64,000 bases of DNA from Acidobacteriota bacterium (GTDB lineage: Bacteria; Acidobacteriota; Terriglobia; Terriglobales; SCQP01). The stretch lies in assembly GCA_004299485.1 (NCBI GenBank), contig SCQP01000012.1, forward strand, positions 1 to 64,000. The letters are read 5' to 3'. Under the pieces are notes generated by a model that saw nothing but the letters and a program-made list of their open reading frames with translations, was not told the DNA's origin and made no database searches. Both the position numbers and the translations under genes were made by a program. Shown in pieces: positions 1 to 8,385 of this stretch (positions within the stretch are counted from its first letter, which is position 1; every line of letters begins with the position of its first letter).

Positions 1-372
1 TACAACGATTGTGGGAAGAGGTCGCGACAGTGGCTCGCCGTCAAGAAGCTGTACAACCGTACGCCGGGACTGTTACGACCGCTGATCCTATATCCGATTG
101 CCGGCGCGAAGCGCCTGAATTACATCCGCAAGCGGTCGGCAAGACGCGAGCAAGGCGCCGCAGAAGCGAAAATCGCACGGGGCATGTCCTGGTGGTACGA
201 CACTCGTGACTGGATCGGCGGTTATCCCTACGAGTTCGCCTCGCCGGCCGCCATCGAAGAGTTTTTGACCGGACGCGGATTCAGCATGCGCGAATTAGTC
301 GCGCGCAATGGCAAGGGCTGCAACGAGTTTCTGTTTGTCAATACCGGATTGGCCGGAGTGCGGGGAGAATAG
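1..372 (+). CDS. Class I SAM-dependent methyltransferase, C-terminal part (cut by window start)
   Basis: The reading frame is open from base 1 and ends at TAG 370-372, giving the last 123 residues of a longer protein. The stretch SRQWLAVKKLYNRTP and, nearer the end, WYDTRDWIGGYPYE resemble the C-terminal part of UbiE/Methyltransf_11-type sugar or quinone methyltransferases found in polysaccharide loci. The SAM-binding motifs would lie upstream of the window. It sits just before the rhamnose/heptose genes on the same strand, so a role in modifying a surface glycan is reasonable but inferred. The substrate cannot be told from this fragment. Confidence 0.7.
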   Translation, partial: YNDCGKRSRQWLAVKKLYNRTPGLLRPLILYPIAGAKRLNYIRKRSARREQGAAEAKIARGMSWWYDTRDWIGGYPYEFASPAAIEEFLTGRGFSMRELVARNGKGCNEFLFVNTGLAGVRGE

Positions 373-462
373 CGCGGGCAGGCCGGAATCAACGCTGTGG
401 TTGGTGGAAGGGGGCGCATGCGTACCATCGGCAAGTACCACTCGCCGCCACCAAACTCTCCC

Positions 463-1164
463 ATGTCCGACGTGCTCGAGCTGGATGCCGCCATACTGTG
501 CGGAGGACTGGGCACGCGGCTGCGCGGGGCGCTGCCGGGGCTGCCCAAAAGTCTCGCACCCATCGCCGGCGAGCCGTTTCTGGACCGGCTGCTGGAGCAG
601 CTTGCGAGCGCCGGCTGCCGGCAGGTGGTGTTGTGCACCGGCTATAAATCAGAGGAGATTGAGAGGCAGTATGGGCGGGCGGCGGGCGGATGCGAGATTG
701 TGTTTTCGCCGGAGCCGGCACCGCTGGGGACGGGCGGGGCGCTGGGGCTGGCGCGGAAGCTCTTGCGTACCGATCCGGTGCTGGTGATGAACGGGGACAG
801 CATTGTGCCGGGACTGGATTTTGCGGCTTTGCGGCGGGCGGCAGTGGGCGCGGCGGGGGCGCTGGTGGTCGTAGCGGCGGACGGGAGGGGCGATACCGGG
901 GCGATCACGCTCGATGCTACTGGACGGGTGCGGGGATTTGCGGAAAAACCGGCAGCGGGAGTGACGGGGTACCAAAGCGCCGGGGTGTACCTGCTGACGC
1001 GGCGGCTGCTGGGGGAGATTCCCGAGGGCGAGGCGTCGTCGCTGGAACGGGATTGGTTTCCGCGCTGGGTTGGGGCGGGGCTTGCCGGCTATTTGCACGC
1101 CGGAGCGCTTATCGATATTGGGACGCCGGAGCGGTGGCAGCGGGCGCAGGAGGAGTTGCGATGA
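463..1164 (+). CDS. hddC: D-glycero-D-manno-heptose 1-phosphate guanylyltransferase-like nucleotidyltransferase
   Basis: A 233-residue NTP-transferase. The N-terminal signature ILCGGLGTRL (residues 11-20), PKSLAPI, the metal-binding NGDS, an EKP motif and the C-terminal DIGTPE mark the sugar-1-phosphate nucleotidyltransferase fold. The GDP-heptose assignment comes from context: gmhA (phosphoheptose isomerase) and hddA (heptose-7-phosphate kinase) are in the same locus, and those three enzymes plus GmhB make GDP-D-glycero-alpha-D-manno-heptose. An upstream in-frame start at 397 exists, but conserved sequence begins only after ATG 463. The stop overlaps the ATG of rfbB (ATGA), so the two are translationally coupled. 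Another hexose-1-phosphate specificity cannot be excluded. Confidence 0.78.
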   Translation: MSDVLELDAAILCGGLGTRLRGALPGLPKSLAPIAGEPFLDRLLEQLASAGCRQVVLCTGYKSEEIERQYGRAAGGCEIVFSPEPAPLGTGGALGLARKLLRTDPVLVMNGDSIVPGLDFAALRRAAVGAAGALVVVAADGRGDTGAITLDATGRVRGFAEKPAAGVTGYQSAGVYLLTRRLLGEIPEGEASSLERDWFPRWVGAGLAGYLHAGALIDIGTPERWQRAQEELR

Positions 1165-2198
1165 GGCGCTGGCTGGTGACAGGCGGCTGCGGGTTTATCG
1201 GGTCGCATTTTGTGCGATTGCTGCTGCGCGAACGGCCGGAGGCGGCGGTGCTGAACCTCGATGCGCTGACTTATGCCGGCAGGCCGGAGAATGTGGCGGA
1301 TTGCGCTGGCGACGCACGCTACCGGTTTGTGCGGGCCGACATTGCCGAGCACGCGGCGGTGGCGAGCGCGTTTGCGGAGTTTCAGCCCGAGGTGGTGGTG
1401 CATTTCGCGGCGGAGAGCCATGTGGACCGGAGCATCCTGAACGCCGACGCGTTTTTGCGCGCCAACGTGCTGGGGACGCAGGTGTTGCTCGAGGCGGCGC
1501 GGCGCGGGGTCGTAGGGCGGTTTGTGCAGGTGTCGAGCGATGAGGTCTACGGCAGCATCGCGGCGCCGGGGCGGGCGAGCGAAGAGGCGGCTCTGGCGCC
1601 GAACTCGCCGTATGCGGCCTCGAAGGCGGCGGCGGACCTGCTGGCACGCGCGGCCATGCAGACCTACGGGCTGGCGGTGGTCATCACGCGCGGAAGCAAT
1701 ACCTACGGACCGAATCAGTACCCGGAAAAGCTGATTCCGCTAGCGATCACGAACGCGCTGGCGGGGCAGGCGATTCCGCTCTATGGCGATGGCGGGCAGG
1801 CACGCAGCTGGCTGCATGTCGAAGACCACTGCCGGGGAGTGCTGGCGGCGGCGGAGCGGGGCACGCCGGGAGGAATCTACAACCTGGGGAGCGAGGAAGA
1901 GACGACCAACCGGGCGCTGCTAGGGGAGTTACTGAAGCTTATGGGGCTGCCGCGGGAGTTGATCCAGAGGGTGGCGGACCGGCCGGGGCATGACCGGCGT
2001 TATGCGCTGGATAGCGGGCGGGCGCGGCGGGAACTGGGGTGGCAACCACGCTGGTCACTGGCCGAAGGCCTGCCGCAAACCCTAGAATGGTATGGCACGC
2101 ACGCGGACTGGGTAGCTGCGGCGCGCGCGCAGGACTTTGATGCCTACTACCGCCGCCAATACGGATCCGCGTCGTCTGCGCCCACTGCCGGGGGCTGA
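1161..2198 (+). CDS. rfbB: dTDP-glucose 4,6-dehydratase
   Basis: A 345-residue extended SDR enzyme that converts dTDP-glucose to dTDP-4-keto-6-deoxyglucose, step two of dTDP-rhamnose synthesis. Visible are the NAD-binding glycine motif TGGCGFIGSHF at the N-terminus, HFAAESHVDRS, the active-site segment SSDEVYGS and the catalytic Tyr-x-x-x-Lys in YAASKAAADLL. The length is normal for RfbB/RmlB. The ATG at 1161 overlaps the hddC stop. The 3' end overlaps the long-ORF start of rfbC by about 60 bases, so the operon is tightly packed. Confidence 0.95.
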   Translation: MRRWLVTGGCGFIGSHFVRLLLRERPEAAVLNLDALTYAGRPENVADCAGDARYRFVRADIAEHAAVASAFAEFQPEVVVHFAAESHVDRSILNADAFLRANVLGTQVLLEAARRGVVGRFVQVSSDEVYGSIAAPGRASEEAALAPNSPYAASKAAADLLARAAMQTYGLAVVITRGSNTYGPNQYPEKLIPLAITNALAGQAIPLYGDGGQARSWLHVEDHCRGVLAAAERGTPGGIYNLGSEEETTNRALLGELLKLMGLPRELIQRVADRPGHDRRYALDSGRARRELGWQPRWSLAEGLPQTLEWYGTHADWVAAARAQDFDAYYRRQYGSASSAPTAGG

Positions 2199-2721
2199 GG
2201 GCGGACTGCGGCTGGCGGTCTGTGCGCGGGCGCAGCGGGATGTTGGGGTGGTCATTGCCGCGCCTGGCGGCGAGGGGCTGATTGCGGGCGTCGCCATCAC
2301 CGAAGGCAAGCTCTGGCCGGATGACCGCGGGTTTTTTACCGAGCTATTTCGGCTGCCGGGCGGGGCCGGCGTGACGCAAGTTTCTGCGGCGCTGAGTTAT
2401 CCACAGGTGGTGAAGGGGGTTCACTACCATCGCGTACAAACGGATTGCTGGGCGCCGGTGCGGGGCGAGTTTCAACTGGCATTGTTTGACCTGAGGTGCG
2501 ATTCGCCCACGTTTGGCGCGGTGAACACGCTGTTTGCGGGGGAGTGGCGGCCGTGGCGCATCCGAATTCCTCCCGGCGTGGGGCATGGGTACAAGGTGCT
2601 GGGCAGCGAGCCGGGACTGATGGTGTACGCCACGGACCGGTACTACGATCCGGAAGATGAGGGCCGGATTGCGTTTGACGACAGCGGACTGAACTACGCC
2701 TGGGAGACCCAATACCGGTGA
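2140..2721 (+). CDS. rfbC: dTDP-4-dehydrorhamnose 3,5-epimerase
   Basis: A cupin-fold epimerase of the RmlC family, the third dTDP-rhamnose step. Recognisable blocks are DDRGFFTELF, GVHYHR with the catalytic His, LRCDSPTFG, PPGVGHGYKVL and the Tyr-containing ATDRYYDPEDEGRI. The sequence is rather divergent: the usual Gln after GLHF is replaced by His. The start is uncertain. ATG 2140 (or TTG 2137) lies within rfbB and adds about 36 residues the family normally lacks; GTG 2248 would give a family-like N-terminus. The gene is followed directly by a short GTGGC/GCCAC palindrome before rfbA. Confidence 0.88.
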   Translation: MPTTAANTDPRRLRPLPGAEGGLRLAVCARAQRDVGVVIAAPGGEGLIAGVAITEGKLWPDDRGFFTELFRLPGGAGVTQVSAALSYPQVVKGVHYHRVQTDCWAPVRGEFQLALFDLRCDSPTFGAVNTLFAGEWRPWRIRIPPGVGHGYKVLGSEPGLMVYATDRYYDPEDEGRIAFDDSGLNYAWETQYR

Positions 2722-2722
2722 T

Positions 2723-2734
2723 GTGGCTCGCCAC
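2723..2734. repeat. Head-only copy of palindromic repeat A (GTGGC-TC-GCCAC)
   Basis: The 5' palindrome of repeat family A lies immediately after the rfbC stop and is followed by CTTATTTC, but the next ~90 bases do not match the A consensus. The gap before rfbA (2722-2827) is unusually long for this operon and contains a further inverted segment TTGCCGGCAA. It is either a decayed A element or an insertion of only its head. Confidence 0.5.
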
Positions 2735-2827
2735 TTATTTCGGGACGCTCGCTTTCGCTCGCTACTCCGTGCTGCGCTTGCCGGCAAGGCACGCCCACAA
2801 GCACGCAGATCGTGTCCGGGGTACCGC

Positions 2828-3547
2828 GTGCGGGGGGTGATTCTGGCGGGGGGGCTGGGAACGCGGCTGTACCCGCTCACGAAGGTGACGAACAAGCACC
2901 TGCTGCCAGTGTATGACCGGCCGATGATTTTTTATCCGCTAAAGACTTTAGTGACGGCGGGGATTACCGAGATTCTGCTGGTGACCGGCGGGCAACACGC
3001 CGGGGACTTTCTGCGATTGCTGGAAAACGGGGAGGAATTTGGTTGCTCGCTACGATATGCTTATCAGCACGGAGAGGGAGGCATTGCGGCGGCGCTGCGA
3101 TTGGCGCGGGAGTTTGCCGCAGGCGAGAAACTGGCAGTGATTCTGGGCGACAACCTGTTTGAGCGCGGAATTGGCGACGGCTGCCGGGCGTTTGCGGCGC
3201 AGGCACAGGGAGCACGGCTGCTGCTGAAGCAGGTGCCGGACCCGGAGCGGTTCGGGGTGGCGACGCTGGAAGGCGGCCGCATCACGGGCATTGAGGAAAA
3301 GCCGGCGGCGGCGCGCTCGGACTGGGCGGTAACGGGCTGCTACTTTTACGACGGCACGGTGTTCGACAAGATTGACCGCTGCCGACCGTCGGGGCGGCAG
3401 GAACTGGAAATTACCGACGTGAATAACTTGTATCTGCAGGAAGGCACGCTGGAGCACTCCACGGTTGAGGGCTGGTGGACCGACGCGGGGACGTTTGCGT
3501 CGCTGCATCGGGCCTCGGCGCTGATCGAGGAGGCGTCGCGACGGTAA
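2828..3547 (+). CDS. rfbA: Glucose-1-phosphate thymidylyltransferase
   Basis: Joins dTTP and glucose-1-phosphate, the first step of dTDP-L-rhamnose synthesis. The N-terminus reads VILAGGLGTRLYPLT, followed by KHLLPVYDRPMI, the metal-binding GDN, VPDPERFGVA and EEKP. I chose GTG 2828 because the preceding in-frame codons (from 2723) encode a non-conserved Arg-rich stretch lying over repeat sequence. The resulting 239 residues are about 50 shorter at the C-terminus than classical RmlA (about 290), so it belongs to a short form of the family. It completes the rhamnose set with rfbB, rfbC and rfbD. Confidence 0.92.
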   Translation: MRGVILAGGLGTRLYPLTKVTNKHLLPVYDRPMIFYPLKTLVTAGITEILLVTGGQHAGDFLRLLENGEEFGCSLRYAYQHGEGGIAAALRLAREFAAGEKLAVILGDNLFERGIGDGCRAFAAQAQGARLLLKQVPDPERFGVATLEGGRITGIEEKPAAARSDWAVTGCYFYDGTVFDKIDRCRPSGRQELEITDVNNLYLQEGTLEHSTVEGWWTDAGTFASLHRASALIEEASRR

Positions 3548-3562
3548 GGAGGCGATAGGGAG

Positions 3563-4993
3563 ATGTCTGCCGCTGCCCCCCAAGTGGCGCCCGAGGCAAG
3601 CCGGCCGGCGCGGCCGAGGCGGAGCCGTGCGGCGGTGTGGATGCGGGTGGGGGGACAGATCCTCACGCCGGCGATTGTGTTTGGCAGTTTATGGCTGTCG
3701 GTGCAGCTGCGCGGGCTGGAATTTGGGCGCGGCTACGAGGCACTGGGGATTATTGCCTGCCTGGTATGCGTGCTGGTGTTTCAGGGGTTCGGCATCAGCC
3801 ACGCGCGCTGGCGCACCGGGAGCCTGATGGATCTGGGGTCGCTGTCGCTGGCGTGGATCGTCTCCATCGCGATGTTGCTGGCGCTGGGCTACCTGACCAA
3901 GACCACCGATCAGTATTCGCGTATTGCGCTGACGACGTGGTTCGTGCTGGGGCTATTGCTGCTGTGCCTGCTGCACTTGTTGTTGTGGTCGTACTTTGGC
4001 TGGCTGCGGGAGCGCGGCATCGGGGCGGTTTCGGCGGTGATCGGGCCGCCGACGTCGGCGGCGCAGCGGCTGGCGGCGACGTTTCAGGCGGATGCGAGTC
4101 TGGGAGTGCAGCTTTGCGGCTATTTTGGGGAGCTCGGCCAGTGTGGAATCGAGGGCCTGCCGCGGCTGGGCGCGCTGCATGATCTGGCGGCCTACGTGCG
4201 GCTCAAGGGAGTCGATGCGGCCTATTTGTCGCTGGAACACTCCGGGGCGCAGCTACCGGATCTGATGCAAGCGTTGCAGGGCGGACGCACGTCGGTATTT
4301 CTGATCCCCAATGTCTTTGCGTTTGATTTGCTGCAATCCGAACTGCAGAGCGTGAACGGCATCCCGGTGCTGGCGGTGGGCGGCGCGGAGATGAGTCCGC
4401 TGGGAGGCGCCGTCAAGCGACTTATGGATCTGACGCTCTCCGGGCTGGCGCTGTTGGTGCTGTCGCCGCTGCTGTTGGTGATCGCGGCGGCGATCAAGCT
4501 GGACTCGCCCGGGCCCGTAATCTTCCGGCAGCGGCGCTACGGCATACACAGCGAAGAAATTGAGGTGTGGAAGTTCCGCTCGATGCGGACACTGGATAAC
4601 GACCGGGGGGCGATCGCGCAAGCGGTGCGCGGCGACTGGCGGGTTACGCGCGTGGGCGCCTGGCTGCGGAAGACATCGCTGGATGAACTGCCGCAGTTTT
4701 GGAATGTGTTGCGCGGCGCCATGTCGCTGGTGGGCCCGCGGCCACACGCGGTAGCGCACAACGAGCTCTATCGGGACAAGCTGCGGGGATACATGCTGCG
4801 CCATCGGGCGCGGCCGGGCATGACCGGCTGGGCGCAGGTTAACGGCTGCCGGGGCGAGACCGACACGATCGAGAAGATGCAGCGGCGGCTGGATTATGAT
4901 TTGGAGTACATCCGGCGGTGGTCGCCGGTGCTGGATGTGTGGATTTTGCTGCGCACGATCCCGGCGCTGCTGCTGAACCGCGATGTCTACTGA
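3563..4993 (+). CDS. Undecaprenyl-phosphate sugar phosphotransferase (WcaJ/WbaP-type)
   Basis: A 476-residue polyprenyl glycosylphosphotransferase that starts repeat-unit synthesis by moving a sugar-1-phosphate onto undecaprenyl phosphate at the inner membrane. The N-terminal half has about four hydrophobic segments (residues 30-150), then a CoA-binding-like domain. The C-terminal catalytic domain shows KRLMDLTLSG, GPVIFRQRRYG, KFRSMR, TSLDELPQFWNVLRG, SLVGPRP and RPGMTGWAQVNG, all diagnostic. A good Shine-Dalgarno (AAGGAGG, 3546-3552) precedes the ATG. The stop overlaps gmhA by 11 bases. Glucose or galactose as the transferred sugar cannot be decided from sequence. Confidence 0.93.
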   Translation: MSAAAPQVAPEASRPARPRRSRAAVWMRVGGQILTPAIVFGSLWLSVQLRGLEFGRGYEALGIIACLVCVLVFQGFGISHARWRTGSLMDLGSLSLAWIVSIAMLLALGYLTKTTDQYSRIALTTWFVLGLLLLCLLHLLLWSYFGWLRERGIGAVSAVIGPPTSAAQRLAATFQADASLGVQLCGYFGELGQCGIEGLPRLGALHDLAAYVRLKGVDAAYLSLEHSGAQLPDLMQALQGGRTSVFLIPNVFAFDLLQSELQSVNGIPVLAVGGAEMSPLGGAVKRLMDLTLSGLALLVLSPLLLVIAAAIKLDSPGPVIFRQRRYGIHSEEIEVWKFRSMRTLDNDRGAIAQAVRGDWRVTRVGAWLRKTSLDELPQFWNVLRGAMSLVGPRPHAVAHNELYRDKLRGYMLRHRARPGMTGWAQVNGCRGETDTIEKMQRRLDYDLEYIRRWSPVLDVWILLRTIPALLLNRDVY

Positions 4994-5561
4994 AGAACTG
5001 TTTCGCTCGAATTTTGCCGGATCGCAGGCGGTGGCGCAGGCCACGCTGGGGGCGTGCGGCGGGGCGCTGACGCGCGCGGCGGACGTGCTGGTCGCTTGCT
5101 ACCGCGCGGGCGGGAAGGCGCTGTTTTGCGGCAACGGAGGGAGCGCGGCACAGGCGCAGCATCTGGCGGCGGAGTTTGTGGGGCGGTATTTGCGGGAGCG
5201 GCGGCCGCTGGCGGCGCTGGCGCTGCACAGCAACAGCTCGACGTTGACAGCGATTGGGAACGACTACGGCTACGAGCAGAGTTTTGCGCGGCCGGTGGAG
5301 GCGTTTGCGCGACGGGGTGACGTGATTGTGGGGCTGAGCACGTCGGGCAATTCACCGAATGTGGTGGAGGCGCTGCGGCGGGGGCGCGAATTGGACTGCA
5401 CGGCGATTGCGCTGACGGGCGAGGGTGGCGGGAAGATGGCGGCGGAGGCAGACATTTTGATTGCGGTGCCGAGCCGGGAGACGCCGCGGATTCAGGAGTG
5501 CCATCTGCTGATTGGGCACTGCCTGTGCCAGGCGGTGGAAGAGGCGCTGTTTGGGCGCTGA
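4983..5561 (+). CDS. gmhA: Phosphoheptose isomerase
   Basis: A 192-residue SIS-domain protein that converts sedoheptulose-7-phosphate to D-glycero-D-manno-heptose-7-phosphate in the cytosol. Motifs include FCGNGGSAAQAQHLAAEF, SSTLTAIGNDYGYEQ, LSTSGNSPNVVEA and the C-terminal IQECHLLIGH with metal-binding residues. Length is typical of GmhA. It is the first enzyme of the GDP-heptose branch; hddA and hddC are in this locus, while the phosphatase gmhB is not in the window. It overlaps both neighbours by 11 bases, so expression is coupled with the sugar transferase and rfbD. Confidence 0.93.
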   Translation: MSTEELFRSNFAGSQAVAQATLGACGGALTRAADVLVACYRAGGKALFCGNGGSAAQAQHLAAEFVGRYLRERRPLAALALHSNSSTLTAIGNDYGYEQSFARPVEAFARRGDVIVGLSTSGNSPNVVEALRRGRELDCTAIALTGEGGGKMAAEADILIAVPSRETPRIQECHLLIGHCLCQAVEEALFGR

Positions 5562-6399
5562 ATTTGCCGTCGTCGGCTCGCGGGGGCAGTTGGGGCAGGA
5601 GTTTCTGCGGGTGCTGGGGCGGCGGGCGGTGGGGCTGGAGCGTCGGCAGCTTGACGTTGCTGATGCCGAGGCGTGCGCGCGGGTGCTGGGGGAGCTAGGG
5701 CCGCGGGTGGTGATCAACTGCGCGGCGTTCAACCAGGTGGATTGGGCGGAGACGCGGCACGCGGCGGCGCTGGCAGCGAATGCCGAGGGGCCGGGACACT
5801 TGGCGGCGTTGGCGGCGGCGCGGGGTTTCCGATTGGTGCATTTCAGCACCGATTACGTATTTGGCGGGGATGGGTTGACGCGGCCGCGGACGGAAAATGA
5901 TGCGCCCGCGCCGGTGAATTTTTACGGCTACAGCAAGCTGCTGGGCGAGGAGGCGGTGCTGCGGACGTGTCCCAGCGCGCTGGTGCTGCGGGTGGCGCAT
6001 TTGTACGGTGGGCGGTCGCGGTCGCCGGGACGCGCCAGTTTGGTGGAGAGATTCGTGGAGCGGGCGCGGGCGGGCGAGGCGATTGCGGTGACGCGCGGGC
6101 AGTGGTTGAATCCGACTTCGGTGCGCGACATTGTGGCGGCGACACTGCGGCTGCTGCCCATGGGCGCGCACGGGCTGTTTCACCTGACCGGCGAAGGCGC
6201 CTGCGAGGCGGATACGTTCGCGCGGGAAGTGTGCCGGCGGGCGGGGCTGCGGCCGAAGCTGCGCTACGTCACGCACGATGAGCGGCCGGCGCGGCGAGCG
6301 GCGCACACGGTGCTGGCCAACGCGCGCTGGGCGGCGCTGGGGCTGGGGCCGCTGCCGGACTGGCGCACATCGCTTGCAGGCGGCGACGCAGCGCGCTAA
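5551..6399 (+). CDS. rfbD: dTDP-4-dehydrorhamnose reductase
   Basis: The last enzyme of dTDP-L-rhamnose synthesis, an NAD(P)H-dependent SDR of about 282 residues. The nucleotide-binding motif is near the start (VVGSRGQLGQEF), followed by NCAAFNQVDWAE, HFSTDYVFGGDG and the catalytic Tyr-x-x-x-Lys in FYGYSKLLGEE, then WLNPTSVRDI. TTG 5551 is preferred because it gives a family-like N-terminus (MGAEFAVVGS) and an 11-base overlap with gmhA, the same overlap seen one gene upstream; TTG 5512 is the alternative. The gene ends 3' to 3' with the next gene, sharing three bases. Confidence 0.92.
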   Translation: MGAEFAVVGSRGQLGQEFLRVLGRRAVGLERRQLDVADAEACARVLGELGPRVVINCAAFNQVDWAETRHAAALAANAEGPGHLAALAAARGFRLVHFSTDYVFGGDGLTRPRTENDAPAPVNFYGYSKLLGEEAVLRTCPSALVLRVAHLYGGRSRSPGRASLVERFVERARAGEAIAVTRGQWLNPTSVRDIVAATLRLLPMGAHGLFHLTGEGACEADTFAREVCRRAGLRPKLRYVTHDERPARRAAHTVLANARWAALGLGPLPDWRTSLAGGDAAR

Positions 6400-7103
6400 G
6401 CGAGCCGCTGGAACGCGACTTGACGATAGAGCGGCGTCGACCCGAGAAGCGAGAAGCCGGCTCCGGTCCTGGCCACGAACTCGCTGAAGGCACGGAATTC
6501 GTGCTGGGGGCTGGAGAATTCATCCAGGTAGACATAGGTTCCCGGCTTGATCCAGGGATGCAGGACTCCGAGGATCAGCGCGGTGGAGGAGTACAGATCC
6601 GCATCGAGGTTGAGAACCAGCACGTCGTGAACGGGCGGCTCATACTGGGGCAGGGTGTCCTGGAACCGGCCCTTGAAAAACTTGACGCGCGGGTCGTCGA
6701 CCTGCGGGATTTTGCCGTCCTGCGAGAAGGTTCCCTTCGGCATTGTTCCCCATTTTTCTGGCAGGCCTTCGAAGCTATCGAAGCCGTGCAAGTTGCTCGC
6801 CGGATTTCTGAGGAGGCGTGACCAGTAGCGCGTTGCGGCGCCTGCGGCCACGCCAAATTCCAAATACAGCACGTTCTGGTCGCGGACCGATTGGCCGATC
6901 TGTTCCCAGAGATCCTCCCTGACCTTCGCACCGTGCCCGGGGCCGAAATTGTTTTCACGTAACCAGCGGCCGACCTCCAAGTAACCAGTCACGTTTTGCA
7001 ACTTGCGGGCAAAGCCGCCGGGGAGCCAGCGGCCGGTATGAATGAGTGAGCCGCGAAGGGGATCCAGCGGTGGCACGTCCACAAGACTAGCGGAAGCGCC
7101 CAC
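6396..7103 (-). CDS. TylF/MycF-family class I SAM methyltransferase
   Basis: A 235-residue O-methyltransferase of the TylF (macrocin O-methyltransferase) group, known for sugar or small-molecule methylation and common in glycan loci. Visible motifs are LYLEFGVAAGAATRYW (SAM-binding loop), LHGFDSFEGLPE, the metal/substrate segment NLDADLYSST and VYLDEFSS. It is transcribed against the rhamnose operon and lies downstream of hddA on the same strand with a 39-base gap, so the two probably form one transcript. The substrate is unknown; a deoxy-sugar or heptose unit of the polysaccharide would fit. Confidence 0.8.
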   Translation of the reverse strand: MGASASLVDVPPLDPLRGSLIHTGRWLPGGFARKLQNVTGYLEVGRWLRENNFGPGHGAKVREDLWEQIGQSVRDQNVLYLEFGVAAGAATRYWSRLLRNPASNLHGFDSFEGLPEKWGTMPKGTFSQDGKIPQVDDPRVKFFKGRFQDTLPQYEPPVHDVLVLNLDADLYSSTALILGVLHPWIKPGTYVYLDEFSSPQHEFRAFSEFVARTGAGFSLLGSTPLYRQVAFQRLA

Positions 7104-7142
7104 GGAATAAATACCCCGCCGATGGGGGGGCCCGGGGCCGCG

Positions 7143-8180
7143 TCAGGCGGCGATGCGGTAGCTGCGGCGGAGGGGCTCGGCGGCGGGGACGAAGACGTCT
7201 TCGCTGGCGAGGACCAGCTCGCTGCCCTGGGCGGGAAACGAGAAGGGGACGTGCATGAGCGGCGCCATGCGCTCGTGGAACGCGGCGGCGCGTTCAGGCG
7301 GGACGAAGAAAAGGAAAAAACCGCCGCCACCGGCGCCGAGGAGCTTGCCGCCGAGGGCGCCGGCAGCACGGGCGCGGTCGTAGATGGCGTCCATGTCAGG
7401 GTTAGAGATGCGGTTGCTGAGGCGGCGCTTGCACATCCAGGCCTGATGCAGCAGGGCGCCGAATTCGGCCAGCGGCGCGTCGCCGCTGAGGAGGCGCTCG
7501 CCTTCCTCAACCATGGCCTGCATGGCCTGCAGCTCGGCGGTGCGGGCGGGAATGTTGGCGATCTGCTCGCCAGCAATCTCGGAGGCGGTGCGGGCGAAGC
7601 CGGTGAAGTAGAGGTGCAGATGCGCGCGCAGCGCGGCGAGGCGCTCGGGCGGGACGGCGACGGGCTCGAGCTGGAAGCGGCCGTCGGGATGGAAGCGAAT
7701 CAACTGCAGGCCGCCGAAGGCGGCGGCGATCTGATCCTGAGCGCCGACGTTTTCGCCCAGCTCCTGCTGCTCGATGCGGATGGCGGCCCGCGCCAGCGCG
7801 GCGGGCTCGCGCGGCTGCTGGCAGAGGGCGTTGAGGGCGTGCAGCAGGCCGACGACGAAGGTGGAGCTGGTGCCGAGGCCGGTGCGCGCGGGCAGGTCGG
7901 CATCATGGTGGATTTCAACCCCGTCGGTGATGCCGAGCGAGCGCAGGCAGGCGCGCACGGCGGGGTGCTCGATGCGGGCGTTGTCGGGCACGTTTTCCAC
8001 GCGGGTGTAGATAATCCGACTGTGGTGCTCGAAAAACGGCGGCAGGTAGCGGCAGGTGATGTAGCAGTACTTGTCGATCGCCGTGGTCAACACCGCGCCG
8101 CCGTGCTCGCGGTACCAGGCCGGATAGTCCGTGCCCCCGCCGAAAAAGGAAATGCGGAAGGGGGTGCGGGTGACGATCAT
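7143..8180 (-). CDS. hddA: D-glycero-alpha-D-manno-heptose-7-phosphate kinase (GHMP kinase)
   Basis: A 345-residue GHMP kinase. The N-terminal RTPFRISFFGGGTDYPAW is the signature of the HddA group, with the ATP-binding motif LPARTGLGTSSTFVVG (about residues 95-115) and the C-terminal GKLLGAGGGGFFLFF. It makes heptose-1,7-bisphosphate for the GDP-D-glycero-alpha-D-manno-heptose route, fitting with gmhA and hddC on the other strand. It is divergent from dnaK, with a 205-base gap that holds the dnaK promoter. Confidence 0.88.
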   Translation of the reverse strand: MIVTRTPFRISFFGGGTDYPAWYREHGGAVLTTAIDKYCYITCRYLPPFFEHHSRIIYTRVENVPDNARIEHPAVRACLRSLGITDGVEIHHDADLPARTGLGTSSTFVVGLLHALNALCQQPREPAALARAAIRIEQQELGENVGAQDQIAAAFGGLQLIRFHPDGRFQLEPVAVPPERLAALRAHLHLYFTGFARTASEIAGEQIANIPARTAELQAMQAMVEEGERLLSGDAPLAEFGALLHQAWMCKRRLSNRISNPDMDAIYDRARAAGALGGKLLGAGGGGFFLFFVPPERAAAFHERMAPLMHVPFSFPAQGSELVLASEDVFVPAAEPLRRSYRIAA

Positions 8181-8338
8181 GACAGACTCCTTCGGGCGGT
8201 CGTGAATGTGCTCTGAGCAGAGATGGCGGCCAGCTCGGATTGGGGCAGCCTGTCGAAATGGGGAATCTGCGGGACGGCAGTCAGCTTGTCAGCGCACGGG
8301 CAAGCGGAGATGTTGATAATGCCAGACTAAGATTTTGG

Positions 8339-8367
8339 TTGACAGCAACATACTCATCTTGTAGGCT
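8339..8367 (+). promoter_or_regulatory. Predicted sigma70-type promoter of dnaK
   Basis: A perfect -35 TTGACA (8339-8344), a 17-base spacer and a weak -10 TAGGCT (8362-8367) precede dnaK. A GGAGG Shine-Dalgarno follows at 8371-8375, 10 bases before the ATG. I looked for a CIRCE element or a full HspR-type inverted repeat (CTTGAGT-N7-ACTCAAG) in 8181-8385 and saw neither. Control by HspR, encoded at the end of the operon, is expected from other bacteria but not shown here. Confidence 0.55.
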
Positions 8368-8385
8368 GTGGGAGGCAGGCAAATC

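Noticed and set aside
2723-2827. N-terminal extension of rfbA from GTG 2723
   Set aside because: The 35 extra residues are Arg-rich, unlike any RmlA, and start inside a repeat palindrome; GTG 2828 gives the family N-terminus.
7122-8216. A 364-codon plus-strand frame opposite hddA
   Set aside because: Shadow frame; hddA has all GHMP kinase motifs.
8181-8385. CIRCE or HspR (HAIR) operator before dnaK
   Set aside because: No matching inverted repeat could be found; only a sigma70-type promoter is supported.
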